Assembly (NCBI GenBank): GCA_013399115.1
Contig: VXAA01003318.1
Span: 563,465 to 627,464 of the forward strand
Source of the DNA: Anseranas semipalmata
Lineage: Eukaryota; Chordata; Aves; Anseriformes; Anseranatidae
Direction: 5' to 3'
Length of the DNA: 64,000 nt
The notes under the pieces were generated by a model, which saw only the letters and a program-made list of their open reading frames with translations, did no database searches and was not told the DNA's origin. Made by a program: the position numbers and the translations under genes. This document shows, piece after piece, positions 11,913 to 24,193 of the stretch (position 1 is the stretch's first letter; every line of letters starts with the position of its first letter).

Positions 11913-14900
11913 GCTAGAGAATGTGTATACATGATCTACAGAGGCCAAGAATTTGATACTGGTGCAAATGAATGCAGCTACTATTTTATTTCAAATTGCA
12001 GAGGCTTGTGATTTGTTGGTACAACCTCTATTTCAGCCTTAATGAAGAAGAAAAAAAGGATAGAGGGAGAATTTTGAGGGACAAAGGCACTGAATTCTGT
12101 TTATTGCCTTAATGTTTTTACCTTCCCATTGGCAAGACTCAATTCATGATGTACAAGTAAAATCAAATTCACTAATCAGGTTATTTACAATATCCAGAGA
12201 AATAGAAAGTGCAGTTCTTATGCACTGCTGTGGACAGATGCTAAAACTGGTGTGTAGAGCTAGGAAACAGTAACAAAAGGTTTTCAAAAACTGTACTGAT
12301 CTTTAACTTTCTTTTTCTGAATTCTGAATGGTGTTATTTTAAATTTTACCTGTTTAGTTGGGAAATAAAAGTGCCTGAGCAATGCTCCATTGATACATAC
12401 GGGTTTCTTCTAGCTTGTAATAGTTTCCACAAAATTCTAAGTGTTATGGAATGTCTATGTTCACATTTAGTGTCCCAAACAAGGAACTACAATATTTTTT
12501 GTTTATTATAGCTGGATTTTTAGTAAAAAAATTGTAGTAAAAAAGGGTGGTTCCAAGAAAAAGTGTAAGAAGAAAATTTGGTGATAAAGTCCTTGTTCTT
12601 CAGATGTTGAGCTATTTCCTTCCCCTGCTATAAAATGGACAGTCTGAAGCATACCTAAACAAGCTGGAAAATCCTGCAAGATTTCTGAATGGAAATGGAC
12701 CTAATTGTAATTGAAGGCTGATTATCTTCAAAATAACTTTTTGACACCCATAAGATGGGCAAATGATAGGACTAGGTGATTTATAAGGAAGCTGACACAA
12801 ATCAGAGATTTCCGATTTCATTTCTTCTATGTACACTTAACTGACTATCAGGTGATGCTTTCAGTACATGACATGGTACACATGGATTGTTTCCTTCTCT
12901 GAACAGTTTTATGCTTTTCAAAAGAGCAAGGAGTTGTATTTTCTTCACCCAAATGTCTGAAGACCAAATGAAATCTTCTGTTGTTTCCAGAGAGACCAGG
13001 ATTTTCCAGGGTTTTCACTGTTTGTGCTGATTTATGGCATGGGCCAAAGTCCATTTGCTGGACAGGAATAATCCCTGTTAAGTATTTTAGGTATTACACA
13101 ATTTCTCTCACTGCTGTGTTGTTTGCTGATTGTTGACATGTGAAGAAGTGGTTAATTCTTTTATTTGAGTATCTTCTAGGAATCATATTAAACCATGTGC
13201 ATGAAGTTCAGATATGAACTGTAAAGACAGCACTGCTGGATGAAAATGTTAGTGTTGGCCCTCTTCGCAGGGTAACCTCCATCATTCTTTTGCTTCTTCA
13301 CTAGCAGACCTTGGAAAGCAGAGTCCAGTGGAGCTGAGCAACTGATGTAGGTGGCAGCCTGGTCAGATATAGAAGAAGACTTCAGCGTACATCCTGACTG
13401 TATTTGAACAATCAGTCTCAGGGATTGTCTCATAGGAAATTATTCCAGAGTGGCTCCTCCTAATAGATCATCATCCCTGGTTAATTTCCTGCTCAGATTC
13501 TCAGATAAGACTGTACAGGACAAATGATACCAGAAGCTGTGTCTCATCAGGGGTTAATTGGGAAGGTTTGTATTTAAATTCATACCCTACATTAACCCAA
13601 ATTAGCTTCTCTGTATAGGCGAGCCTTCATGCCTTCCACGTCTCTTGAAAAAATAAAGGGCTTTAGTAAACATAGTTACAAGTAGCTGAACAGTCTTTCT
13701 TCTCTTGCACCCATCCAAGGCAATTGGAAATAGTCACTAGAGAGGGCAATTTCTGTTTTTAATACACATTATATGGTGCCCAAAGTTTTGATTAAATTAC
13801 ATTGAATGTTAAATTAGCTGGCAATAGAAGTTAGTGGCAGGAGATCATATACAGTCAGGCAGCAACCATATGGTGTTTACATGTGTATGCTGGTCCTGCG
13901 CTGACATGGAAATTGGTCTGACCCACGTGACCTATGTTAGCTGGGGAAATTCTATACTGAAGCCAATTGCCACACTTTCCAGATGCCAAAGGCAAACCTG
14001 CTCTAATCCTATAATCCCATTTCATAATATAGACTTCCATGTAGTCTGGAGCACAAAATGAGAATGTATCTTGCTCAGTTAAAATATTTAGCTTGGTCTT
14101 CATTCTGGTGGCTTCACTGCATTCCAGCTGCAGGAGACTGGAATTTGAACATGGATTACTTAAGCCAAATTTTTCAGTCTTTAATTGAGCAAAATATTCA
14201 GAGAGCAATATAGTTCACTATCTGCTGTTCTTGCCAGTGAATTTGAAATGCAGTGATAGGCAGAGCTCTTCCTTTATGTCATTTTAACCTGGGGAATGTT
14301 GTAAAGCTCTAGCTGTGTGGCTGCATTTTCATAAATTCCCTTCCCAGATATCCAAAATATGTATTCTTCCATGGGACTTAGATAAGAGATCCTGTATATA
14401 CAAGAGAAGGTTTAATATTTGGCTCATTGATCTTGTTATGGAACAGTATTTCAAATAAACACTTGAGGACAGCAGCACATACTCATAGATTTTTCCCACC
14501 TGCCCTCCCACTCTTTGACAAATACCTAAATCTGTCACACACAGTAAGTTTTACTCCTCATCTGCAAATGCTTGTGGGCAGCATGGATGGCTTTTACCAA
14601 ACCCTGAAGATTGGGGCTGAGTTTCTGAGCTCATTTAATACTCCTTTAAAAAAAACTACAAAGAAAAAAAACATTAATTTAATCATCTGAATTAATCACT
14701 GTTCAGGAAAGAGCTGAGACTAACAGAGACTAAAACATTTCATAAAAAAAAAATCTTTATTTATAAAAGTAAGGAGAGGAGACATTGAGATGACACGTAT
14801 TACAAGCCATTGTTTTGAGAAGACAATTCCTGGAATTTTTAGTTGGACTAAAATCTGGTTTACAGTTATTTTGGGCATGTTTAAATTCCCCCTCCCCAGT

Positions 14901-17350
14901 CCTTTATTCCATTTTCTTTGACAACTTAAGAAGCAAGGTGACTATATTTTGGAGTCATTATTTTATTGATAAAATAATAATATCCTCTTACATGACACTA
15001 GCTTCCTACTGACAAATACCCACTTCTGAGACAAATGCAGCAACATATGGCAATGAATTTTAAGGGGTCTGTTCTGAGGCCTGCGGGGAGTTTCCCATTA
15101 ATTTAAGGAGTCAAATCTTTTGATAGGAAGAGTAGAATTTCATATCTAACTGAATTTGAGCATGAACTTGAGCATACAGGAGAGGCAGGGGTTTCATGTC
15201 CAGCCTCTTTCTGTCACATGCAATATAGAATCTCATCAGTAATATGTCTTTTGAACTGTGGGTGAAGTTAGCTATGCTGAGTAGTTAATGCAGAAGATGG
15301 AAAGCATCAGGTGTTGTGCCTTTACTCATGTAAGCCCTCTTAAGAACTCAAACATGGAGTCTTTACTTTGGCTAAAGGTGTAGGCTTTAAAATGTGAATG
15401 TGCTATTTAGTGTGTACAGCACATCAAAGCGACAAGAAGAGAGGGTGGTCTTTAGGATTCAGGTAATATCATGTCAACACAATGCTGCACAGGGCTCATG
15501 AGCCCACCTGAAAGGTTTGGATGTTAAACCACTTGTTTCATGTATGACCTTTGCACAGCACTTCAAGTGTGGATATGCTATTATATGCCCAATCCCCTTT
15601 ACGGCAATGTGCATAAACAATGTAATGAGCTGTTTCCTACTGTTAGAACCTAGTTCTAGGAGGATTTAAGAAGTGGAGGCACTTTGATTTGGAGTCTCTG
15701 GCAGATGAAGTTCAGCAGTTTTCTTAGCTGACTCTCTAGCACTGAGTAAAATCTTACCTTGCTATCCTATCCCCTTGGTATCTACAGGAATTTTGCCATT
15801 GATTTCAGTGGACTAGCATTTCACATCTGGTTTATCCATGTTGGTGTTTCAGTTTATATTCCAAGTCTCAGAAGTCTTGAAAGCTTTGGACCCTGTGGTG
15901 TAATGATTTACAGAAAACTTGAGCTCCTCTATGGGATGGGCAGGAAGACTCTGTACTGGAATAGACTCACTCTGGTAGAATGAGCTCTATGACTGCTTGC
16001 AAGGCATTGGATTCTGTGAATGGGAAGGCTGCAAATTCCCAGGAAGCAATTTGTTTGTATTCAGAAAGAGTACACATGCTAAGCATGGTTTCTGGTTCAA
16101 TTTGTATTGATTATGCAACAGCAGGTTGTACCATCTGTTCAGCAGTGGTATATCATCCTGCTTTCTTCTATCACATACTTCTCTTGCTGAACTTATGCTT
16201 GTGTTTCAGTTTTGATTTTTGGTAATGGGTGTTGCAAGAGAAAAAAGTGCCACGATCTTCTCCTGGTCTTGCTTATATTTTCCTTAAGTGTCTTCTTTCT
16301 ATGTGATGGGTGGACAGCAGCATTTTTAACAGATGTTTTTCACAGGGTATTGCATAATTATTTTTCAAGTGGCTTCTAAAAGCAGATGTTTCCATGTCTT
16401 TGTTCTTTCCCCTCTTGACACTTTAACACAAACAGCAGATTCCACTGCTGCTGTCCTTCAGATCTAGTGAAGAAAATACCATAGCAGTGATGTTGGATTT
16501 TTTCCCATTTGGCAATAAAAAATACGTACCGACAGAGTTCTCCTCCCTTTCTCCCTTGTCACTAGCACTGCTTACACATACTGTCTCAGGCTTTCTCTTA
16601 TAGAAACACTGTTTTTCTCTATGACCTTACTCTGCCCTTTAGTATTTGATCTTTACTTTCTTCCAAGACTTTGTTTCTAGCAGCATCCTGAATAACTGTG
16701 AATCTTTTATTCCTTGGCACTTCGATGTGTAATTTTTTACCTCATGCCAAGGTAGATCACAACTGTCACCTGTGACATCTCCATCACTGTGATAATCCTT
16801 TGGTATGGCTTTAGATATTTTTTGGTCAAATAGCCCCATTTTCTTTTCCTCTCTCACAAATAGAGATTCAGTAACTGGACTTTCCCATTGTTTACAGAAA
16901 TAGCCCTACTTTCTTGCAAACCATTTTGCAAGAGGACTTACTAATCTGACTACTTGTTCCTCAAAGACCAAGGGAATGAAACTAAGAATGAAATAAAGGG
17001 CAGGCCCAGACAAGTTTCATCCAGATATAATTTACCATTACAAAAGATGAATTTCAGCTGTTTGTCTAAAATGATGGTAAATGCTTGGATCAAGAAAACA
17101 AAAGCTTTCTAGCAAATCTATTCTGTGTCTTAATTTAAACCTCATGGATTTTACCTCCAGTATGTAGAACATCATCTGATGATATAGCACTACAGCCATG
17201 TGGCAGATTTTATCCTGTTCTGATTCTCGGTTATTTACTAACTGGTGTGGGTCAAGTAACAAGGGTTCTACTTTCATGGACTTTGAGGGAAAGCAACATA
17301 TTTTTGAAAGACATAAGATATTTTAGATTTCGTGAGAGCTTTACCTGGAG
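11913..17350. other. Single-copy noncoding DNA
   Basis: No gene, structured RNA or recognisable transposon is seen. Open frames reach 117 codons (minus strand, 13855-14208) without any known domain, and an equally long set overlaps on the other strand. The base composition is AT-rich throughout with scattered short A and T runs. Confidence 0.55.
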
Positions 17351-17610
17351 CACAGAATCACAGAATGGTTGAAGTTAAAAAGAACCCATAGAAGTCATGT
17401 AGTTCAACCTCCTGCTCAAAGCACAGTCAGCTAGAGCTAGAGTTGTTTAGGGCTGCGTCCAGAAGGGTTTTGAATATCTCCAAAAGTGGAGACTCCTAAC
17501 CCTCACTAGACAATCTCTTCCAGTGTTTGACCACTATCACCGTAACATGGCTTTTTCTTATATTTAAATGGATTGTCATGTATTTCAATTTGTGCCTAAT
17601 AATTCATAAC
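17351..17610 (-). mobile_element. CR1 LINE 3' end, reverse orientation
   Basis: It begins with 'cacagaatcacagaatggtt', the reverse complement of the CR1 terminal octamers. It then follows the usual CR1 3' untranslated order: 'agttcaacctcctgctcaaag', 'gttttgaatatctcc', and finally the 'tttcaatttgtgcctaat' block. It abuts a 14-base T run (17611-17624), after which an older CR1 reverse-transcriptase fragment continues. It may be the 3' end of that same element after internal deletion, or a separate insertion. Confidence 0.85.
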
Positions 17611-17624
17611 TTTTTTTTTTTTTT

Positions 17625-17702
17625 ATGAGAATATTATGGGAGACAGTGTCAAAAGCCCTTCTGAAGTCAAGATAAATAATATCCACTGCTTGTTCACTGA
17701 AC
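17625..17702 (-). pseudogene. CR1 ORF2 reverse-transcriptase fragment (catalytic motif A region)
   Basis: On the minus strand the sequence encodes a decayed AVDIIYLDFRRAFDTVSHNIL-like stretch, which corresponds to the YLDFSKAFD motif carrying the first catalytic aspartate of the CR1 reverse transcriptase. It lies between a CR1 3' end (17351-17610) and a second CR1 3' end (17705 onward). The fragment is only about 26 codons, so it is a relic. It most likely belongs with the endonuclease and linker remnants at 17970-19130. Confidence 0.8.
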
Positions 17703-17704
17703 CA

Positions 17705-17945
17705 ATCACAGAATCACAGAATGGTTTAGGTTGGAAGGGACCTTTGGAGGACATTTGGTCCAACCCCCCTGGTCAAGCAGGGCTACCTAGAGCAGATTGG
17801 TTTTGAATATCTCCAAGGAGGGTCACCTTCACAGCAGAGAAGTGTTTCCTGATGTTCAGAGGGAGTCTCCTGTGTTTCAGTTTGTGCCATTGCCTCTTGT
17901 CCTGTCCCCGGGCACCACTGAAAAGAGCCTGGAAGGCTCTGGAAG
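17705..17945 (-). mobile_element. Nested CR1 3' end, reverse orientation
   Basis: This is a second CR1 3' end. It opens with two CACAGAAT units and 'ggtttaggttggaagggacc', then has the 'ggtcaagcagggctacctagagcag' segment. It continues to 'ttgtgccattgcctcttgtc' and 'gggcaccactgaaaagagcc', the usual block near the end of ORF2 and start of the 3' UTR. It interrupts the reverse-transcriptase region of an older CR1 in the same orientation, because RT N-terminal remnants follow above 17970 and motif A lies below 17702. The right junction is approximate. Confidence 0.85.
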
Positions 17946-18420
17946 CCTCTCTGGAAAGTTCTCCAAATCCTCTTTTCTGCCCTTCTTGAAGACAGTTGTG
18001 GCATTTGCTTTCTCCCATTCAGGAACCTCCTCTGACTGTCATAACCTTTAAAACATAATTGAGAACAGTCTCACAAAGACATTGGCCAGCACTCGTGGGT
18101 GCATGCTATTTAGCCTTGTGGACTTGTTGGTATCCAGTTTGTTTAAATGTTCCCTAACCTGATTCTCCTCCAACAAGGAAAGTCTTTCTTGCTCCAGATT
18201 TCCTGTGTCCAGGGCCTGGGATTCCTGAATGCAAATGTAAAGACTGAGGTGAAGAAGGTGAAGAAGACACTGAGTGTGTTTGCCTTTTCTGTGTACTTTG
18301 TCACCAGATCCCCTGCCCCATTCAGCAACTGGTCCACATTTTCCCATGTCTTCCATTTGTTGCTGATGTACGTGTAGAAACCTTTCTTTTTGCCTTTCAC
18401 ATCCCTTGCCTGATTCAACT
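17946..18420 (-). pseudogene. CR1 ORF2 linker and start of reverse transcriptase
   Basis: Reading leftward on the minus strand there is QARDVKGKKKGFYTYI, then 'NVDQLLNGAGDLVT', 'ESQALDTGNLEQERLSL', and 'NQVREHLNKLDTNKST' with 'MHPRVLA'. It then reaches a degraded form of the 'VPEDWKKANVTPVFKKG' block. This order is that of CR1 ORF2 between the endonuclease and reverse-transcriptase domains. At least one frame change breaks it, since the pieces lie in two frames that overlap at 18143-18356, so it cannot encode a working protein. Confidence 0.85.
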
Positions 18421-19130
18421 GCAGGTGGGCTTTGGCTTTCCTAAACCCATCTCAGACTTTGTGCTTCTATTCTTTCTAGGTGCACCTATCCCTCCTTCCA
18501 CCTCTTGTGTACTTTGTTTTTGTGTCTGAACTTTGTCAGGAGCACCTTGATCCATTCAGGCCTCCTGCCACCTTTGCTTGAGTTTCTGCACATGGAGATG
18601 AACTGTTCTGGACCACAGAGGAGGTGATATTTGAAAATCAACACACTCTCCTGGACCCCTCTTCTCTCTAGGGCTGTATCGCATAGGATTCTTTCAAGTA
18701 GGTTCCTGAATAGGCCAAAGTCTTCTCTCCTGAAGTCTATTGTTGTGATCCTGCTTTTTGCCATGTTCTCTCCCCTCAGAATTCTGAACTCCACCATCTT
18801 ATGGTTAATTGCAATCAAGATTTTCCTCCATCTTTCATGTCTCTGACCAGTTTTTCCTTATTTATAAGTGTGAGGTCCAGCAAAGTAACTACCCTCGTTG
18901 GCTTCTTGATCAGCTAGGTCAGGAATTCATCATCATTGCACTCCAGAAACCTCCTTGGTTGCTTGTGCCCTGCTGTGTTTTCCCTCCACAGATATTGGGT
19001 TGGTTAAAGTTCTCAGACGACCAAGGCCAAGTTATCTGAAGAAGGCCTCATCTACTTCTTCCTGATCAGCAACAACAGTTACTGACGTTGCCCATGTTGG
19101 TTGGCCCAGTTACATTACCAGTTGGCTCAT
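18421..19130 (-). pseudogene. CR1 ORF2 endonuclease domain remnant
   Basis: On the minus strand the segment matches the C-terminal half of the CR1 APE-type endonuclease. It has a GDFNHPDI-like region near 19000, 'NTAGHKQ' and 'RRFLEC' near 18950, a 'LLDL' segment near 18890, then INHKMVEFRILR near 18780-18815. It continues as 'KSRITTIDFRREDFGLFRNLLERI', 'RGVQESVLIFKYHLL' and 'RRPEWI'. The catalytic Ser-Asp-His of this domain is here Ile-Asn-His, and there are stops and frameshifts, so the domain is dead. The left end on the element (near 19130) is where similarity fades, so it is 5' truncated or too decayed to follow. Confidence 0.85.
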
Positions 19131-20081
19131 GGCTATATCATTTCTAGTTGCTCCTAAGTCACAAAAGCATCTCTGAAGGGAGGCAGTAGAAAATTCATCC
19201 TTTGAAAAATTTAAAAGTATACTGGAAAGACTATTAGAAGATGTGCCATAGGAAACAAGCATACATAGGAAAGTAAAGGGGCTGGATGATACTATTTTTT
19301 TCCTTCCACTTTCTTTTTGTCTTTCCTGTTGCAACAGCAATGTTCATCATTGCTACTGTTTCTGTTTGTGGCACCAGACACCAGGACGACAGTTTAGGTG
19401 AATGAGGGGAGTTAACTGATACCAACAATCTCTAAACCTTCTTATCCTTTGCTTTTACTACGAAAAGTTTGAAGCTTTATATGCTTCATTTTTTCCCCCT
19501 TTTGCTCCTTTCCTGTGTTCTATGTTGGTGATTATCTTGGTGTTTTAATTTTTTGGTGAGTCTAGCAGTTACTTTTCCCCCAACAAAAACAATTTTATAT
19601 TGGTTATCTTATGACAGAAAATTTCAGTGAAGAATGCATTTGCATTTGACTTTTCATGTTGTTTTCCTTTTCCCTGAACTCCCTCTCCTGTATCTGATTT
19701 TCCTGCTATGTAATAAGTCCTGATGACCACAAAAGGGTCATGACAGAATTTCAACTATTTTTTTGTTCTCCAGGTATCTACTGAATTATGTAGTCATCTA
19801 TGTACTTGTTAAGTTATCTGATTTTATCTTATCTTCCTCATCTGTTTTTTGAGGCTTTAATTTCTTTTTAAAGTGCTGCTAGGCATCCTTATGCCAAAAA
19901 AAGACATGTTTACTTCAGCAACTAAAGATATAAATGCAGTCTTGCAGAGGGAGCCCAGTGGTCAGTCTCATGTAACCATGGGAAACTTTCTTGCAGATTG
20001 CAGCAAGTGAAAGGAGAAAGTTCGCTAATTTTAGTATATTTGTGAGCTATGTGAAACAGTTTAACCGTAATCCCAACATCC

Positions 20082-20126
20082 AAAAAAGAAAGAAAAAGAA
20101 AAGGAAAGAAAAAAAAAAGTAAAAAG
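20082..20126. repeat. A/G-rich low-complexity tract
   Basis: Runs of A broken by single G residues over about 45 bases. It has the look of a decayed poly-A or GAAA microsatellite. Confidence 0.8.
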
Positions 20127-20992
20127 TTAGTGGCTGCTGTACCGTAGTTACTTCCTTCTTTTCCAAAGTGTAATCCAACTTTTTCTTGAATTAATGTACA
20201 CAAGTCACTTTAACTGCTGGCTGCATAACTTTTGGCAGTTTGTTTGATATTCCAACCAATCTTTGTATAAAGAACTGTCTGAATTGTTTATAGGTTTGTC
20301 CTCCTGCCCAGAGTTTTGTCCATGATCTCTTATTTTGAAAACAACTGTACTTAGAGGGATGTTATTAAGTAGTTTGGGCCTTGCATTGAAAGGTTGTGGT
20401 TAGTGGGCTGAAGATTCATAGAATTTAGTATCATTAGACATGTGTTTATCAACAGTTAAAAAAGAATAAAGCAAATGAGGCAATTCCACCTAAATATTCC
20501 TATTCAGTATTCTTACTATGCAGTATGACAGGAATTTATGTTTTCACAACAAAGTCTATTTTTGTTTCTTAAAATTCTTGGAAATGTAAAGCCACTAAGA
20601 AATAAGAAGCAACCTGGCAAATTATTCTCCTCACATTGAATGTAGGGTAATAAAGGAACTAACTGAGTACAAGGTGAAGATCAGGAAGACTATGACTATT
20701 TCTACTGTTCCTTTTTCAAATTTAAATGTATGGGTTGTGTTAAAAAGGTAGGTAGGAGTTTTTAACTCTTACAATTGCGCAGTTATGGAATTTAGTATTA
20801 ATCTGGTGTCAAGGCTGTGTAAAAGTATCTAAACAACATTTTCATGTCTTCAAGAATGAACCTAGATGAACCTAGGCTTTGCATTATCTTATCTTCATGG
20901 GAAGGGAAGTAGATTGAAGGAATTACCATTTTTGAATCTGATCTGGCTTTGGCTGAAATTAATGATGCAGCACTTTGCCACCTTCCTCACCT

Positions 20993-21019
20993 CCCCCCCC
21001 CCCCAAAAAAAAAAAAAAA
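20993..21019. repeat. C12-A15 homopolymer pair
   Basis: Twelve C followed directly by fifteen A. Homopolymer lengths in such tracts are error-prone in assemblies. Confidence 0.85.
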
Positions 21020-21711
21020 GCTATCTTTGAAGAACTTTATTCCCCATTTGAAAGCAACAGTGCTTATAACATCATTTTGTGCCTGGGAAAACCAGCTCTG
21101 CAGAACAATAGGTTTAATTAGTTTAGGTGCAGCATTTCACTGATGCCACTACACTGTTTCCAGAAATCAGCAACTATTTCTGCGTGGTGCTATACTGTTT
21201 GGAAAGAGATGATGTGAACTCTTCCCTTTTTAGTCAGAGAATACAAATGGGACGTTTATTCCTTGTAGCCATATGACCAAATCTGTATGTGAAGACCCAT
21301 GATCCTGGGTAAAAACACATTATTGCCAAAACCAACCAATCAGTTCCCCCAGTGGTTTAAAAGAGAGGAAGAAGTATTATTGAAGGGGCAATTAACCTTG
21401 CAAAGTAAAACACTGTAAGAACTCAGGAAATTGCAAAATGAGCCTGTGTGCTTCCCTGTGCACTTTCATTAAGGTACAGATTTTAACTGCATGGTATTTA
21501 ATTTAATTGTTTCAGACTGTCTGGAACTTATGTACCATATTTAGAGATATTTAAAAGCAAAACAGTCTCAGAATGATTTGTAATTGAGAACTCGCTGAAG
21601 ATAGGTAGGGAAAGGGGAAAAGGTAGTGTCTACCATCAGAAATGAGGAGAAGAGAAGCTAGAAAGAAGAGACTGATCAATTTAAATATGGTCCCCTCCCC
21701 CCGCCAAATTC

Positions 21712-22650
21712 TGAACAAGTGATAAACAATCTCACTTTGAACACATAGTAGATGAAGAGTTGAATAGCACCCAACATATGAATAACAGTGAGGAACAAAT
21801 TGTGTTAATGGTCAAGTTGTGTCAAGCCAATCTACAACAGAGCAGCAGACTCTAGAAGAGTCAGCTATAGAAGAATTAGTAAGTCTATACTGATTTTGGT
21901 AAGATCTTTAATATTGTTTTATATGACATTCTACTAAGAAATCAAGGCAAATGTTCTCAATGAAACTACCACAGAGTGGGTGCAAAATGGGCTTACTAGT
22001 TATATCTAAATGGTACTTTTCTGTTGTTCTTTGAGGTATTGAGTTAAGTATCTGCTGAGTTTCCAGTATTCAAGATTTTCAGTAGTGTCCTTTATGGTGA
22101 TATAGAACAGGCTTTTAAAATTTGCAGTTGACACCAAACTCTATATACACTGAAGGAAATCAATAGAATTCAAAATTATATTTACACATAAAGTTCAAGG
22201 GCTTTTTGACAGGCAAGTGCAAGTTGTTGCATTTAGACAGGAATAATCAACTGTGTAGATGCAGGATGGAGAACCCAATACTGTGGAAAAAGTACTCAGG
22301 TTAGAGTGGATCTCAAAATGAATGTTAGTCAACAAGGTGGTTTAAAAGGAGGTATTTGAATGTGCAGGAGTTGAATAGCCTAAAGAAGAGAAGTCTGAAG
22401 AGAGAACAACTTAGGAGAATAAATAATAGTATAAGCTGCAGCAAGAAAGGTTCTGATTAGAAGGAAGGAAAATAGTTCTAATGGGCAAGGGGGGGTGAAG
22501 TGCTGGAAGAGATTGCCTAATGATAGCTTGGAGCATCCATCAACAGATTAGACAAACATCTGTTAGGAATGACATGGTTATAACTGAGCCTGCCATGGTG
22601 TGGGAGGAGTGGAAATGGGTAACCTCTGGAGTAATTCTTTGTTTCTGTTT
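21712..22650 (+). mobile_element. Ancient CR1-type LINE, reverse transcriptase to 3' end, heavily decayed
   Basis: Plus-strand order follows CR1 ORF2. A 'gaacaagtgataaacaatctcac' block is near 21712, and a degraded YLDFSKAFD motif is near 21890-21920 ('ctgattttggtaagatcttt'). 'gagtgggtgcaaaatgg' is near 21973, a FADDTKL-like 'tttgcagttgacaccaaac' is near 22120, and a KCKVLHL-like block is near 22220. 'ctggaagagattgcctaa' is near 22503, followed by 'gattagacaaacatctgttagg' and a tail with 'cctgccatggtgtggga'. The frame is destroyed. About 0.9 kb is preserved in order, which is long for so old a copy. High divergence points to an insertion older than birds. Confidence 0.8.
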
Positions 22651-22889
22651 ATGACATTTTCCTGCAGAACTCTTATTAAAAACAAGAGTTGCAAGTAAAG
22701 TACTAGTGATTCCTGCCCTCTGCACACAAGTTAATTTTACTTCAGTGCATGTAGTCTGCATGAGGTAGAAACAGTGCAACAGCTGTTCATTGTATTTAGC
22801 AGGGTAGTTTTTTTACTTCATTTGCTCAATTATCATTCATATAGTGCAGTACAGGTTTGGCCCAAAGTCCATCATTAGGCAGCTTGGTT

Positions 22890-23135
22890 TAATAGGTGGG
22901 TCACGGGGTGCAGTCAGGCAACCAAAGTCTTTCTTGCTTTACCACTGGCTGTTTTTGTAACCCAGCTTAAATCCCTTGGGCTCCCTTTGGATTCTTTCCT
23001 ATGTTTTGTTTGCAATATCTTTTTGCCCTGCATGATTCAAGGTCCTGCTTCATGCACGCTCTGGTAAAAAGGGATTATTACACTCTGGGTGTTTTTGTGG
23101 CACCTGGCATTATGGTGCTTGAACTTAATTGAGTC
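22890..23135 (+). mobile_element. MIR-like ancient SINE
   Basis: The plus strand follows the MIR order: 'taataggtgggtcacggggtgcagtcaggca', then 'taccactggctgttttt', then 'cttaaatcccttgggc', with a later 'cacctggcatta' block. Matches are partial and diverged. It lies about 240 bases after the ancient CR1. The 3' half is less certain than the first 120 bases. Confidence 0.45.
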
Positions 23136-23194
23136 TTCAGTGTGCTACTGTAACACAAGTAACAAGCCACAATAACAGACACTGAAGACCACAA

Positions 23195-23242
23195 GTCTTT
23201 CTGTTGACTACAGTGGAAGTAATTGAATCAGGCCCTGAATGA
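23195..23242 (+). repeat. Fragment of an unassigned ancient amniote repeat
   Basis: The string 'gttgactacagtggaagtaa' followed by 'gaatcaggccctgaatga' resembles the dispersed 'cattgacttcagtgg...gaatcaggccc' element that recurs in reptile and bird DNA. I cannot name the family. A related fragment lies at 24915-24965. Confidence 0.35.
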
Positions 23243-23654
23243 ATGAAGAAGGGATCTTAAAAGGATGTTCTTGGTCAGTAGTCTCTCCAAATGTCTTGGC
23301 ATCCTTCTGCCATCTTATCCTGCCATTCTTATTTGCTTGTGTAAGCTGTCATCTTACTCTGATTTGATGCGTCCCTGCTGTAGCATTCTGAAATAAGGAA
23401 TGCATGAAATATGTCTTTCATATGAGCATGCATTCTAGTTTTGCTCAGACATGTCTGTGGTCAAAATCTGATATTCTCTGTCTAGTCATAGAGTTCAGAG
23501 GCCATTCTTTTAACTTATCTAGTAAAGCATATTTTCCTAGAGAATTGGCTTGCACATGAAATATAGAGAATGGAACATTTTAAAAATTATGTGTAACTTA
23601 TACACAAATGCTGGGCTAGGAGCAGAAGTCATAGCATGTCACTTGTGAGAATAA

Positions 23655-23673
23655 TTTTTTTTTTTTTTTTTTT
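23655..23673. repeat. Poly-T tract (19 T)
   Basis: An uninterrupted run of nineteen T. It has no adjacent element whose tail it could be. Confidence 0.9.
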
Positions 23674-24167
23674 AGTTTTACTGTCATTTTATAACAGGAT
23701 TTCTATAAGTTTTACATAATATATGTATATTTTTTTCATTGGGGAAAAAAATCAGACTCTAACTAATGGTGAGACAGCTTAAAAATAATTGTAACTAGGA
23801 ACTGGGCCATGATTAAAATTGTTCAGCTGTTCATTTTATTGTTTGTTCCCAAAACCTTAAATGCACTCTCTGAGAACAATAACAACAGTTAGCATGTAAC
23901 TCTGTATGGGCCAATTCATGCAGTCCTCTCTCAGTCCTTTCTTACTCCAGAAAGACTCCTGTTTAGAGTGCTTTGTAAGGGAGTCAGGGTTGGAAATATA
24001 TGTTCTAACTATTTTGTAATATTAACATGGAAGCTACCATGAGGTAAGAAGAAAAAAGCAGAAAGGAAGAGAAATAAAATAAAGTCTATCCTAGTAGCAT
24101 ATTTGGGTTCAGGAAGAGTATAGAAGAGAGCAGGCTGTGATGTCACCTTTGGACAATACCTGTATCT

Positions 24168-24193
24168 TAACTTCACAATGTAACTTCACAATG
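24168..24193. repeat. Exact 13-bp tandem duplication
   Basis: TAACTTCACAATG occurs twice in direct succession with no mismatch. It is probably a recent slippage or repair duplication. Confidence 0.9.

Larger units (their letters stand above)
19131..21711. other. Noncoding DNA with low-complexity tracts
   Basis: No gene is seen. The stretch contains a purine-rich A/G tract at 20082-20126, an exact 10-bp tandem duplication (ATGAACCTAG twice) at 20856-20875, and a C12-A15 tract at 20993-21019. No transposon was recognised. Confidence 0.6.

Noticed and set aside
17773..18818. Several minus-strand open frames of 73-110 codons that look protein-like
   Set aside because: They are pieces of CR1 ORF2 (endonuclease, linker and RT) and not host genes. 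Overlapping plus-strand frames are shadows.
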